A stretch of 13,456 nucleotides of DNA from Bacteroidales bacterium UBA6408 (GTDB taxonomy: Bacteria; Bacteroidota; Bacteroidia; Bacteroidales; UBA932): positions 1-13,456 of the forward strand of contig DJPQ01000073.1 in NCBI GenBank assembly GCA_002439805.1, written 5' to 3'. Position 1 is the stretch's first letter; each line of letters starts with the position of its first letter. The notes below the pieces were generated by a model, which was not told the DNA's origin, did no database searches, and worked only from the letters and a program-made list of their open reading frames with translations. Both the position numbers and the translations under genes were made by a program. Below, piece after piece: positions 1 through 7,510 of this stretch.

Positions 1-63
1 ATGGTTGTGAGGATTTGGACGACAATCGTAACGCAGCAAGTGCCTTTTTTTGCAAAATTTTAC
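1..63. other. Edge region downstream of the TonB receptor; possible start of a coupled gene
   Basis: On the minus strand an ATG at 73-71 overlaps the last codons and stop of the receptor gene and stays open to the window edge (24 codons, beginning MEIGKILQKKALAALRLSSK). This could be the start of a translationally coupled downstream gene. A plus-strand frame is also open from base 1 to a stop at 73-75, so a convergent gene ending here is an alternative. Too little sequence is present to choose, and I see no terminator hairpin. Confidence 0.25.
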
Positions 64-2232
64 CTATTTCCATAATGTGTAGCGCAGCCCCGCATAGACC
101 TTAATCCCCATCAGCGGGCCCCAGATGCAGCTGGCGTCAAAGGACTGCGAACGCGGGTCGATGTGTCCATCAGCCAAAGTATCCCCTGAGACCACAACTT
201 TCTGCCTGTAGTTCGTCAGGTTTTCCGCGCCCACATATATGTCCAGTCCCTTAAACCGTTTCGTAACCTGCGCATACAAAAGCGGATAGACCGGAGTACG
301 CCCATTGGGGTAAAGCAAATTCCCGTCAGCGTCCTTCATGTTCACCATAAAGTCATAGACCCGGCACGAACCGTTCACCGAAGCCGTGAAGTCGAAAATC
401 CACTTGTTCATCGGAAGTGCGTACTGGAGGTTCAAAACGCCCTTGCAGCGGCTTGTGAGCGGTCTTTCGACCAGGCCCTTGTCGGCAAGTTCCATCTTCG
501 CGTTGGTGTAGCGGAAAGTTGCCGTGACGGTGAAACGATCCACAGGCTCGACATTGAAGTCCAGCTGGATGTTGTCCGTGAACGAGCGCCGTCCGTCAAG
601 GGCGTAAAAATCAATCTTATTCGGGAAATGTTCGTAATCGACGACCATCTGCTGCACGAACTGGGTGCGGAAATAATCGACGCTGAGGTAGGTGTTGGAC
701 GACGCGCCGAAAGGCATATAATAGGTCACGTTGCCACCGAAGGTCCATGCGTCTTCGAGAATGTGGTCGTTGAACGCGCCGCTGAAAGTCTTCCCCGTTG
801 AGAAAACTCCGATGTTGTCGATAAGAGGCGTCGAATACCGAAGTCCCCTGCCGCCGTTCGCACGTATGACGATTTCCTCAATCGGGGAATATTTCAATGT
901 AAGGCGGGGTGATATGTGGGGCTTCGATGAGAACGGAGAGCCTTCGAGAGTTCCGTTCTTCGCGAAATACCAGTCTCCGCGAAGACCCGCAATCGTCGAG
1001 AACTTGTCTCCGAGGTGAAATGTATATTCACCGAATATCCCGGCATTTCCGAGGTTCGTCACGCCGGCGAAGGCCTCGGAAGCCGCAATGCCCCGGTACT
1101 GCCTTGCAAAGTCCTCGTTGTAGCTGTCAAGAACCCCGTTCAGGCCGAGAGTAAACTTGTGGTTCTCATTCACCTCATTCTGATAGAGGAGATTAAGAAA
1201 ACCGGAGTGCTGGCCGGCGAGATAGGTCGTGGAGCCAAACCAAGAGTTCATGTCCTGATAGCTGTAGTCGCCCACGAGCGCGATGTTCTGCGAGTTGTCC
1301 TCGTTCAGGGGAATGCCGACCTTGAGATAACCGTTTATGGAGCGGTTCAGGATGTCCGAGCCCCACGGATTCAGCTCGTCTTCAGCGAGACCGTCGAGCT
1401 TGTAGTTGTCATGATCATAAAAATGCTTCTTGCCCGCCTCATCCTTGAGCATCTGCCCGCCGAGCCTGCTGTCCCGCAGCGCACGCACGCCGAAGCGAAC
1501 CTGCACGCCGCTCGGAGCGTAGTAGAGCCAGCGGTTGGCGAGATTGAACTGAAGCATCCTGGGGTCGTCGAGGAGGGTGTCGTGGTTGTGGTCCGTCGCG
1601 GCGAAGTTCCCGGAGACATGACCGAGGATGACGGTGCTCCAGTTTTCATTCAGCTGAAGAGAGGAAGCTATGTTGAAGTCCATCTTGGAGTCGCTCATGG
1701 CCGCGTAGTTAATGAAAAGCGGCTTCTCGTCCGTGGGCTTGCGGTGCTCCATGTTAATTTGTCCGGTCATCGACTCCACGCCGTTGATGACCGACGTCGA
1801 GCCCTTGGCAATCTGGATGCTCTCCAGCCACTGTCCCGGGATGTATGAAAGTCCGAAAGGAGCCGAAAGCCCGCGCATCACGGGACGGTTCTCGTCAAGC
1901 ATCTGGGTATAGACCCCGGAAAGGCCGAGAAGGCGTATCTGCCGGGCTCCCGTGACGGCGTCTGAATAACCGACGGTCACGCTCGCCGAATTCTCGAAGC
2001 TCTCAGCGAGGTTGCAGCAGGCCATCTTGCACAGCCCCGCCGCCGAGATGACCTCAGTCCTGATTTCCTTTCCCCGGGGAAGATAGTTCCCGCTCTGATG
2101 TCCCGTGAACACCGCAGCCTCAAGGCTGTCCTGCCTCTCTCCGTAAATCCCCGTCGTGTCCGGGGTCTGGGCACTGAGTGCCGTCGCGCCGCACAGCAAA
2201 AGCGCGGCAATAAAATATATAGTCCTGTTCAT
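64..2232 (-). CDS. TonB-dependent outer-membrane receptor with Cys-rich plug
   Basis: This 722-aa protein is an outer-membrane beta-barrel receptor that would import a scarce substrate using energy from TonB-ExbB-ExbD. Residues 1-21 form a signal peptide, probably cleaved at Ala21-Gln22. A TonB-box-like stretch follows near residues 37-44 (LEAAVFTG). The plug domain runs roughly 55-165 and includes GARQIRLLGLSG, the QML-DEN motif and IAKGSTSVINGVESMTGQIN. The rest is barrel strands ending in GLRYTLWK. The plug carries Cys68, Cys72 and Cys73, and residues 214-223 are a DHNHD-type acidic loop. From family knowledge, Bacteroidetes receptors with this Cys motif are often annotated BtuB-like and some lie beside heavy-metal-handling genes, so a metal or metal complex is a possible substrate, but nothing here proves it. 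There is no N-terminal CarboxypepD-like domain and no SusD partner, which argues against a glycan-uptake pair. The start is the ATG directly before the signal peptide. Confidence 0.93.
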   Translation of the reverse strand: MNRTIYFIAALLLCGATALSAQTPDTTGIYGERQDSLEAAVFTGHQSGNYLPRGKEIRTEVISAAGLCKMACCNLAESFENSASVTVGYSDAVTGARQIRLLGLSGVYTQMLDENRPVMRGLSAPFGLSYIPGQWLESIQIAKGSTSVINGVESMTGQINMEHRKPTDEKPLFINYAAMSDSKMDFNIASSLQLNENWSTVILGHVSGNFAATDHNHDTLLDDPRMLQFNLANRWLYYAPSGVQVRFGVRALRDSRLGGQMLKDEAGKKHFYDHDNYKLDGLAEDELNPWGSDILNRSINGYLKVGIPLNEDNSQNIALVGDYSYQDMNSWFGSTTYLAGQHSGFLNLLYQNEVNENHKFTLGLNGVLDSYNEDFARQYRGIAASEAFAGVTNLGNAGIFGEYTFHLGDKFSTIAGLRGDWYFAKNGTLEGSPFSSKPHISPRLTLKYSPIEEIVIRANGGRGLRYSTPLIDNIGVFSTGKTFSGAFNDHILEDAWTFGGNVTYYMPFGASSNTYLSVDYFRTQFVQQMVVDYEHFPNKIDFYALDGRRSFTDNIQLDFNVEPVDRFTVTATFRYTNAKMELADKGLVERPLTSRCKGVLNLQYALPMNKWIFDFTASVNGSCRVYDFMVNMKDADGNLLYPNGRTPVYPLLYAQVTKRFKGLDIYVGAENLTNYRQKVVVSGDTLADGHIDPRSQSFDASCIWGPLMGIKVYAGLRYTLWK

Positions 2233-2339
2233 ATCCGCGATGCAAGATTTGCCGAAACGGACGGACCTAAGCCGCGTGCAAAAGACAGAAGACGCACTCC
2301 GTCCGCAAAGGCAGGGCGGAAACCAACAAAAGCCATTCC

Positions 2340-2373
2340 CCGAAAGTGCAACCGGGTTGCAAACAGATTTCGG
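2340..2373. promoter_or_regulatory. Nested dyad in the receptor upstream region (7-1-7 palindrome)
   Basis: A perfect palindrome TGCAACC-G-GGTTGCA lies at 2347-2361, and an outer pair CCGAAA (2340-2345) / TTTCGG (2368-2373) encloses it. It lies about 115 bp upstream of the receptor start codon. The 7-1-7 layout is that of Fur-family operators; the same sequence in a transcript would fold into a hairpin. I found no exact TAnnTTTG promoter for the receptor in this interval, so the site's position relative to a promoter is unknown. Confidence 0.35.
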
Positions 2374-2426
2374 CAGTTCAGTTTCTAAAATATCAATAGT
2401 TCGTTAAAAAATATCCCCATTTTTCA

Positions 2427-2434
2427 TAACTTTG
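2427..2434 (+). promoter_or_regulatory. Bacteroidetes -7 promoter element upstream of sppA
   Basis: TAACTTTG is an exact match to the TAnnTTTG -7 box. The -33 region is weak: only GTT at 2403-2405 sits at about the right distance, with no full TTTG. If it is used, transcription would begin near 2441 and give sppA an untranslated leader of about 85 nt. Confidence 0.55.
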
Positions 2435-2528
2435 CGTGTTATTGCATAATTTCGCGTCAAATTGTTCATTGACATTTGGCAATATCAGTTTGCATAAGAA
2501 CAAAGAACAAAATAAAACCGTAAAGATT

Positions 2529-4310
2529 ATGAAAGATTTTGTAAAAATGCTTCTGGCTGTGGTGGCCGGGATGCTGATTTTCTCGGTAATCTGGGTGGTG
2601 ATGATGTTCAGTTTCATCGGCTCCGTCGCCGCGCTGTCGTCGTCTGACACTCCCGTGATTGCTAACGAGGGAGTCCTCAACATGGACCTCTCGAACATCG
2701 TGCTGAACGAGCAGACAAAGCCGTTCGACTTTAACGGAGTGTTCTCCACGGGAACGCAGCCGACGAGCGTCGGAATGTGGAACGCGGTGCAGGCTGTGAA
2801 GATGGCCGCCGCCGACCCGGGAATCAGGTTCATCTATCTCCGTCCCGACGGCATTTCGGGAGGAATCGCAGAAATCGAGGAGCTCCGCAAGGCTCTCGCG
2901 GACTTCAGGCTCAGCGGAAAGGCAATCGTGGCGTTCACGGAGAACCCTTCAAACGCGAGCTACTACCTTGCCAGCGTCGCGGACAAGGTCTATGTCACGG
3001 GCAGCAAGGGCGGGATGAACACGCTCATAGGACTGTCCTCGCAGATGTTTTTCCTCAAGGATGTGCTCGACAGGCTCGGCGTGAACATGCAGCTCATCCG
3101 CCACGGAAAGTACAAGTCAGCCGGTGAGATGTACATCAAGAACAAGATTTCTCCGGAGAACTACGAGCAGAATCAGGTGATGATAAGTTCCATCTGGAAC
3201 AGCTGGGCGTCGCAGATTGCGGTTTCGCGCGGAATTGAACTGTCGAAGCTTAACGAACTGATTGACAATCTTGAGCTTTGCGAGCCGGAGGATTTCGTGA
3301 AATACGGACTCGCAGACGAAGTGCTTACTCGTGAGCAAAGGGTGGAGAAGCTCTGCACTCTCTATATGACCGAGGACATCAACGACATCAGTTTCATCCC
3401 TTTTGAAGATTATGTTGCAGCCAAGACCACAGCGCTGAAGTTCAGCACGAACCAGATTGCGGTCATCTACGCCGACGGTGAAATCGTCGATGGGCGCGAG
3501 ATCGAGAATGTAGCAGGAGACCGCTTCGCCGAAATCATCGCGTCAGTTCGCGAGAATGACATGATCAAGGCCGTTGTCCTCCGAGTAAGTTCTCCGGGCG
3601 GAAGCGTCCTCGCCTCCGACAAGATTCGCAAGGAACTCCAGCTTCTCAAGGAAAAGAAACCTCTCATAGCCTCCTACGGCAACTACGCGGCATCCGGCGG
3701 ATACTGGATTTCAGCGGGCTGCGACTACATTTTCTCCGACGCGACGACCCTCACCGGCTCAATCGGCGTGTTCAGCCTCATCCCTGAATTCGGAAAGACG
3801 GTCAAGGAACTCGCCCACGTGAACGTGACGTCAATCAGTTCCAACAGGCACAGCGACATGTACTCCGGAATGCGCGCACTCGACAAGGACGAGATTGCCT
3901 ACCAGCAGAAGAGCGTGGAGCACATCTACGACGAGTTCACCGGCATTGTGGCAGAAGGGCGTGACCTGCGCAAGACCTATGTGGATTCCATCGCGCAGGG
4001 TCGCGTGTGGACAGGAGCTGACGCGCTCGAAATAGGGCTTGTGGATGAAATAGGTGGCCTTGAGGCAGCCCTTCTCAAGGCGGCCAACACGGTCGATGGC
4101 AGCATGGGTCTCGACAATTTCTACATCGTCTCCTACCCGGCAGCCCAGACCACATGGGAAGCCCTCCTCGCGGCGTTCCAGAGCCAGAGCACTCCGGTAA
4201 TATTCGCCGGCACTCCGCTCGAAGCCGTTGAGAAAGCCTTCCGCAATGTCAACACAGCCCAGTCCGGCAAGGCCTACGCCCGCATGGAGAATGAGTATGT
4301 GATAAGGTAG
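2529..4310 (+). CDS. sppA: Signal peptide peptidase SppA, two-domain (67K-type)
   Basis: SppA is a membrane-anchored serine protease that degrades cleaved signal peptides left in the inner membrane after secretion. With the start used here the protein has 593 aa. Residues 7-30 form one N-terminal transmembrane anchor. Two tandem ClpP/crotonase-like domains follow, about 45-290 and 305-540. The catalytic dyad is split as in the E. coli enzyme: the general-base lysine is Lys196 in the YKSA motif of the first domain, and the nucleophile is Ser389 in AASGGYWIS of the second, followed by TGSIGVF at 409-415. Both key residues are present, so the enzyme should be active. I chose ATG 2529 because it starts right before the membrane anchor; an in-frame ATG at 2436 would add 31 residues without homology-like character and lies within the predicted promoter region. 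The gene appears to be transcribed alone and ends at a strong hairpin. Confidence 0.95.
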   Translation: MKDFVKMLLAVVAGMLIFSVIWVVMMFSFIGSVAALSSSDTPVIANEGVLNMDLSNIVLNEQTKPFDFNGVFSTGTQPTSVGMWNAVQAVKMAAADPGIRFIYLRPDGISGGIAEIEELRKALADFRLSGKAIVAFTENPSNASYYLASVADKVYVTGSKGGMNTLIGLSSQMFFLKDVLDRLGVNMQLIRHGKYKSAGEMYIKNKISPENYEQNQVMISSIWNSWASQIAVSRGIELSKLNELIDNLELCEPEDFVKYGLADEVLTREQRVEKLCTLYMTEDINDISFIPFEDYVAAKTTALKFSTNQIAVIYADGEIVDGREIENVAGDRFAEIIASVRENDMIKAVVLRVSSPGGSVLASDKIRKELQLLKEKKPLIASYGNYAASGGYWISAGCDYIFSDATTLTGSIGVFSLIPEFGKTVKELAHVNVTSISSNRHSDMYSGMRALDKDEIAYQQKSVEHIYDEFTGIVAEGRDLRKTYVDSIAQGRVWTGADALEIGLVDEIGGLEAALLKAANTVDGSMGLDNFYIVSYPAAQTTWEALLAAFQSQSTPVIFAGTPLEAVEKAFRNVNTAQSGKAYARMENEYVIR

Positions 4311-4321
4311 AATAAACTCAG

Positions 4322-4371
4322 AATCAGGAAAGGCTCGCAGTGGTTTTCCCACCAGCGGGCCTTTTCTGATT
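4322..4371. terminator. Bidirectional terminator hairpin between sppA and the lipoprotein gene
   Basis: A long imperfect stem starts 11 bp after the sppA stop: AATCAG at 4322-4327 pairs with CTGATT at 4366-4371, AAAGGC pairs with GCCTTT, and CGC and GTGG pair inward, leaving a short T-rich loop. A short T run follows on the plus strand. It lies between two convergent genes and probably serves both. Confidence 0.75.
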
Positions 4372-4404
4372 TTCCATATTGCGGATTCCGATGTTCAGAA
4401 GCCG

Positions 4405-6147
4405 TCATTTCATTTTCACACCCACAATATCGTCCGCAGTATATTCACACAACACTGTTTTGTCCGGCAACGAAAGCATCAATGGCTGTCTGAATGTGAA
4501 TTGAACCTGTCCATCATATTCGAATTTGTCGGATTGCTCCCAATCCCCTGTGGCCGTCAGCGTTAATTTGTCAGGATCATATTGCCGCGCATACTCTCCA
4601 AGCAGTTCCTCAATGGAAACAAAATCGAATTTACTCCCGTTCCACAGAGGCAGATAATCGTATTCATCAGATGTTTTGGAATTGTCTTTCCAGCAGAGCA
4701 GCACAAAGAAATACATTGCCCCATAATCAAGTTTGAATGCTTTCTGGTATTCCTTAGTGCCATACGAGTCCACATATTCCCGAATGCCCTCATCTGAAAT
4801 GAGAGGACGCCTTTTCAAGCCCTTATATTCATCCATGGAAATAAGCCAGCCATAATTGATGGAATGTGACGGACGAGGGTCGTCCATCATCAAGCCGCAA
4901 GTCTCGACAGAGAAGCCCACGCTGCCGAAAGCGGAGGCATAGTGTTCGTCTGAATTCTCTTTATGACCATCCTTGTAAGTGGAGACCACGCAAGGATGAC
5001 AATGATAACTGACGGTGTTAAATTCATAGTCACCAAGCGTCATTGCCGTTTCAAGTCTCTGATTGTCCAGAACATCCGCCGGCTCCGGCTCCGGCTCCAC
5101 AACTGCAATTTTAGGAAATGGCTCCGCATAACTGATTGTGTAGGTCTCAGGATATGTCTGCAGATTACCCCTGCGGCTTTCCCGCGGCGTGCTGATGACC
5201 TTCACTATCCTCCCTTCGCCGTCCCTTTCGTAGGTGATGTCATCGTTTTCGTGATACTCCGTTCCGTACAAAGTGTATTTAAGCTGATGGCCTACCGGAA
5301 GATGCCGCGTATGGAGTCCATATATGAGGTCATTCATGTACTCGTCATAAACGCCCCAAGGTTCAAAACCATACGAGCACTGCAGCAGAGACATTATGCT
5401 GACGCCACAAAACACATTGTCATCATCCGAATATGTAAAAGTATCCTCGCGTCCCTCACTATAGATATAGCAACTGCATGTGGATTTTTTCAAGTCTCCG
5501 GCAATCCAGACGTTCCGGGAGTCGCTTTCATACCGTGAAAGAAGGTTTCCGTCCTCATCATAGGTAAAGCTTTCCTCGAATTCTTCTGCGGGGCATTTAA
5601 AAACCATATCCCTCCCCGTCCACTCGCATATGAAATTTTCCGTCCCCTCCTCATAACCGACGGGAGGCACCTGCCTGCGCAGCCAATCAAATGCCCACAC
5701 ACGGTCAGCTCTCACCTTCTTGCCGTTTCCGATGTCGATGCAGCCGCTTTCATCCCAATCATAAGCATAGTCAGCAAATGTGTCCTTGTATAAAAGTCTG
5801 ATACTGTTCCCTTCCCGCGTGAAATTGTACGAACACACATCCACGACAGTGCAGGAATTGGACTTAACGCCTTCATAGACGGTCATAACCGACATCTCTC
5901 CCTTATCATCATACTCAAATGTATATACAGACTGCTCATTGTCTCCATAGTCTCGCACTATGCTGGAAATACGATTTTCGGGTTTGACATAAGGGTGCTT
6001 CACCGTGCCCGTCGGAGTTTCCGTCGAGCCGCCTTCGGGATTTTCGATGTCTGGTTTTTCACCCGAAATATCAGGCTGCCCGATGTTGTCGCATGAAACA
6101 CAAAAAAGCGCGGCAAGAGCCACTGTCAAGAATGCATATCTTTTCAT
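4405..6147 (-). CDS. Two-domain Bacteroidales lipoprotein, function unknown
   Basis: This 580-aa protein has a type II signal peptide with lipobox FCVSC; the lipidated residue is Cys19. A flexible acidic and Pro/Thr-rich stretch (20-58) follows. The first domain (about 58-345) carries YD-repeat-like pieces: YTFEYDDKGEMSVM near 75-88, SFTYDEDGNLLSRY near 193-206 and ITYERDGEGRIVKVIS near 304-319. This pattern is typical of Bacteroidetes lipoproteins annotated with DUF4595-like domains. A Glu-Pro linker (residues 351-356) leads to a second domain (about 362-580) with several cysteines that I do not recognise. The protein is probably attached to the outer membrane and may face the surface. No substrate-binding or catalytic motif is evident. 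It is transcribed alone from a promoter with a homopolymeric G tract and lies between a terminator and a divergent nuclease gene. GC content appears lower than in the flanking sppA and receptor genes. Confidence 0.82.
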   Translation of the reverse strand: MKRYAFLTVALAALFCVSCDNIGQPDISGEKPDIENPEGGSTETPTGTVKHPYVKPENRISSIVRDYGDNEQSVYTFEYDDKGEMSVMTVYEGVKSNSCTVVDVCSYNFTREGNSIRLLYKDTFADYAYDWDESGCIDIGNGKKVRADRVWAFDWLRRQVPPVGYEEGTENFICEWTGRDMVFKCPAEEFEESFTYDEDGNLLSRYESDSRNVWIAGDLKKSTCSCYIYSEGREDTFTYSDDDNVFCGVSIMSLLQCSYGFEPWGVYDEYMNDLIYGLHTRHLPVGHQLKYTLYGTEYHENDDITYERDGEGRIVKVISTPRESRRGNLQTYPETYTISYAEPFPKIAVVEPEPEPADVLDNQRLETAMTLGDYEFNTVSYHCHPCVVSTYKDGHKENSDEHYASAFGSVGFSVETCGLMMDDPRPSHSINYGWLISMDEYKGLKRRPLISDEGIREYVDSYGTKEYQKAFKLDYGAMYFFVLLCWKDNSKTSDEYDYLPLWNGSKFDFVSIEELLGEYARQYDPDKLTLTATGDWEQSDKFEYDGQVQFTFRQPLMLSLPDKTVLCEYTADDIVGVKMK

Positions 6148-6164
6148 AGTTCAATAATTTTTCG

Positions 6165-6196
6165 CAAATATAGCTACCCCCCCCCGAGAAATCCAA
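6165..6196 (-). promoter_or_regulatory. Lipoprotein promoter with a G9 tract in its spacer
   Basis: Read on the minus strand, TTG (6196-6194) is followed by a 21-bp spacer and then TATATTTG (6172-6165), an exact TAnnTTTG -7 box. Nine consecutive G residues fill 6185-6177 inside the spacer. The -7 box ends 17 bp before the lipoprotein ATG, so the leader would be very short. A T-rich stretch continues to the right towards the divergent nuclease gene, for which I found no exact promoter match. Confidence 0.7.
6177..6185. repeat. Homopolymer tract, 9 C on plus strand (9 G on minus)
   Basis: An uninterrupted run of nine identical bases. It is the only long G/C homopolymer I saw in the window, and it sits between the two boxes of a promoter. 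Runs of this length are prone to slipped-strand changes during replication, and also to sequencing error. Confidence 0.9.
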
Positions 6197-6343
6197 GTCC
6201 CAACATCAAAAATATGCACCGTTTCACATTCAGGCCGCCATTCTTCGCCACATTTTTCTTTTTTTATATCTTGTTTTTCTTTTTTCGAGGTTCAGTCAGG
6301 ATTTTTTCATATATGTTCGCGGCTCATTCTAATTTTTTGCATT

Positions 6344-7327
6344 ATGAGCGAATCATCGAACAACATTTCCGAGAAAGGCGTTTTCGTCGACCTTACCTAC
6401 GATGCCGGATTCAAGGCCGTCTTTGCGGACGAAGCCAACAAACACCTCCTAATCAGACTTCTGAACTGCGTGTTGCCAACCGAAGCAAGAGTCAAGGACA
6501 TCAAAAGATACCTTGACAGAGAGCAGGGGAAAGATACGCCAACAGGAAAACGGACGCAACTGGACATTATCTGTGAAGGAATTTCCGGAGAAAGATTCCT
6601 CGTAGAGGTTCAAAGGAGTTACGAGGCCGCATTTTTCCAGCGCTGCGTCTATTACGCGTCCGGAGCATATCACATAAGCCTCAAAGAAACAGAGAAATAT
6701 ACTGCACTCCGACCTGTCTATTCAGTAGGATTCCTTAACTACAGGCTGTCACACGAAAAGGATGAGTTATGGAATACGGACAACCTCATCTCACACTATA
6801 TTTTTTCAGAAAAAAGAACCGGAGAGATTGCTCCGTCAACAATTTCTGTTACCTTTGTGGAATTAGAAAGGTTTACAAAGAGCGAGAAATCTTGCAAAAG
6901 TGAATTGGACTGGCTGCTTTATGTGTTCCGCCACAGTTCTTCTTTGATGGAGATACCGGCAGAAATACGCAGCAGGCCATTCTTTAACAAACTGTTGGAA
7001 GCCTGTAGAATCGCCGCCTTCTCAGAAGACAAGAAACTAAACTACGAACGGAGTATGATGCTGGAACGTGACATAATTGCGCAGCGCGAATATGCGCAGG
7101 AAACCGGATATGCTGAAGGCTGGGAGAAAGGTATCAAAGAAGGTATCAAAGAAGGTATCGAGAAGGGTATGGAAAGAGGTATCGAGAAAGGTATCGAGAA
7201 GGGTATCGAGAAGGGTATGGAAAAAGCCGGCATTGAACATGCCAAGAACTTACTGAAAGCCGGTGTCTCACCGGAAATAATTGCAAACTGCATAGGACTT
7301 GACATTGATACCGTAAAGTCGCTGTAG
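6344..7327 (+). CDS. Rpn/PDDEXK_2-family nuclease with repeat tail
   Basis: This 327-aa protein belongs to the PD-(D/E)XK nuclease family annotated as Rpn recombination-promoting nuclease, putative transposase or PDDEXK_2. Members are DNA endonucleases; some act in phage defence or promote RecA-independent recombination. The start region has the family signature (FVDLTYDAGFKAVFAD, residues 14-29). The catalytic core is Asp74 in QLDIICEG and Glu88-x-Gln90 in LVEVQRSYEAAFFQRCVYY; Gln in place of the usual Lys is normal for this family. Residues about 245-296 form a charged helical tail with eight GI-[EK]-[KER] type repeats, followed by a short helical C-terminus (HAKNLLKAGVSPEIIANCIGL) common in the family. 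The start is the first ATG of the frame next to the conserved region. It lies directly before the recombinase/restriction unit, fitting a defence-rich accessory region. Confidence 0.9.
   Translation: MSESSNNISEKGVFVDLTYDAGFKAVFADEANKHLLIRLLNCVLPTEARVKDIKRYLDREQGKDTPTGKRTQLDIICEGISGERFLVEVQRSYEAAFFQRCVYYASGAYHISLKETEKYTALRPVYSVGFLNYRLSHEKDELWNTDNLISHYIFSEKRTGEIAPSTISVTFVELERFTKSEKSCKSELDWLLYVFRHSSSLMEIPAEIRSRPFFNKLLEACRIAAFSEDKKLNYERSMMLERDIIAQREYAQETGYAEGWEKGIKEGIKEGIEKGMERGIEKGIEKGIEKGMEKAGIEHAKNLLKAGVSPEIIANCIGLDIDTVKSL
7130..7225 (+). repeat. Eight 12-bp tandem repeats inside the nuclease gene
   Basis: Units are variants of GGTATCGAGAAG (with GGTATCAAAGAA and GGTATGGAAAGA/AAA), in phase with the reading frame, each coding Gly-Ile/Met-Glu/Lys-Lys/Glu/Arg (residues 263-294). 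Gain or loss of a unit would keep the frame and change tail length by four residues. Confidence 0.93.
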
Positions 7328-7369
7328 GATATGCCGTGAGCCCCCAAAGGTTACGACAGTGAAGAAATC

Positions 7370-7416
7370 TATAAAAAGAGAAAAACTTTCATATAAAAAT
7401 CGATAAATCTTCGATT
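7370..7416 (+). repeat. 47-bp direct repeat, left copy
   Basis: Identical over 47 bp to 13153-13199. Weaker similarity continues about 50 bp to the right, including ATTGACA, GGGTTTGT and TTCGC-like blocks. It contains the 13-mer ATATAAAAATCGA (7391-7403) and a small dyad AATCG/CGATT. It ends 94 bp before the recombinase start and so is part of that gene's upstream region; the GGGTTTG block just downstream is only a weak -7-like element. Confidence 0.9.
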
Positions 7417-7510
7417 TGCCATTGACAATATTCGGGTTTGTACGGAAATTCGCCGTGCAGACCCGATTCTCGTCTTGTTCCGGGTCATGCAACTTGTAAA
7501 GATTCGAACA

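Noticed and set aside
48..62. TTTTTGCAAAATT shared with the dyad near 8165
   Set aside because: The shared 13-mer is AT-rich and the flanking arms do not match, so it is probably coincidence.
1015..1848. 277-codon open frame antisense to the TonB receptor
   Set aside because: It lies wholly within the receptor gene in the opposite strand, has no domain-like features and reflects codon bias of the real gene.
2233..2400. Cobalamin riboswitch upstream of the TonB receptor
   Set aside because: I searched the minus-strand leader for the conserved B12-box-like motifs and did not find them; only a simple nested dyad is present.
2436..2528. Upstream ATG extending SppA by 31 residues
   Set aside because: It begins next to the predicted -7 box and would precede the membrane anchor with a sequence lacking signal-peptide character; the ATG at 2529 fits the family.
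7130..7225. CRISPR-like array
   Set aside because: The units are contiguous 12-bp coding repeats without spacers, in frame with the nuclease gene.
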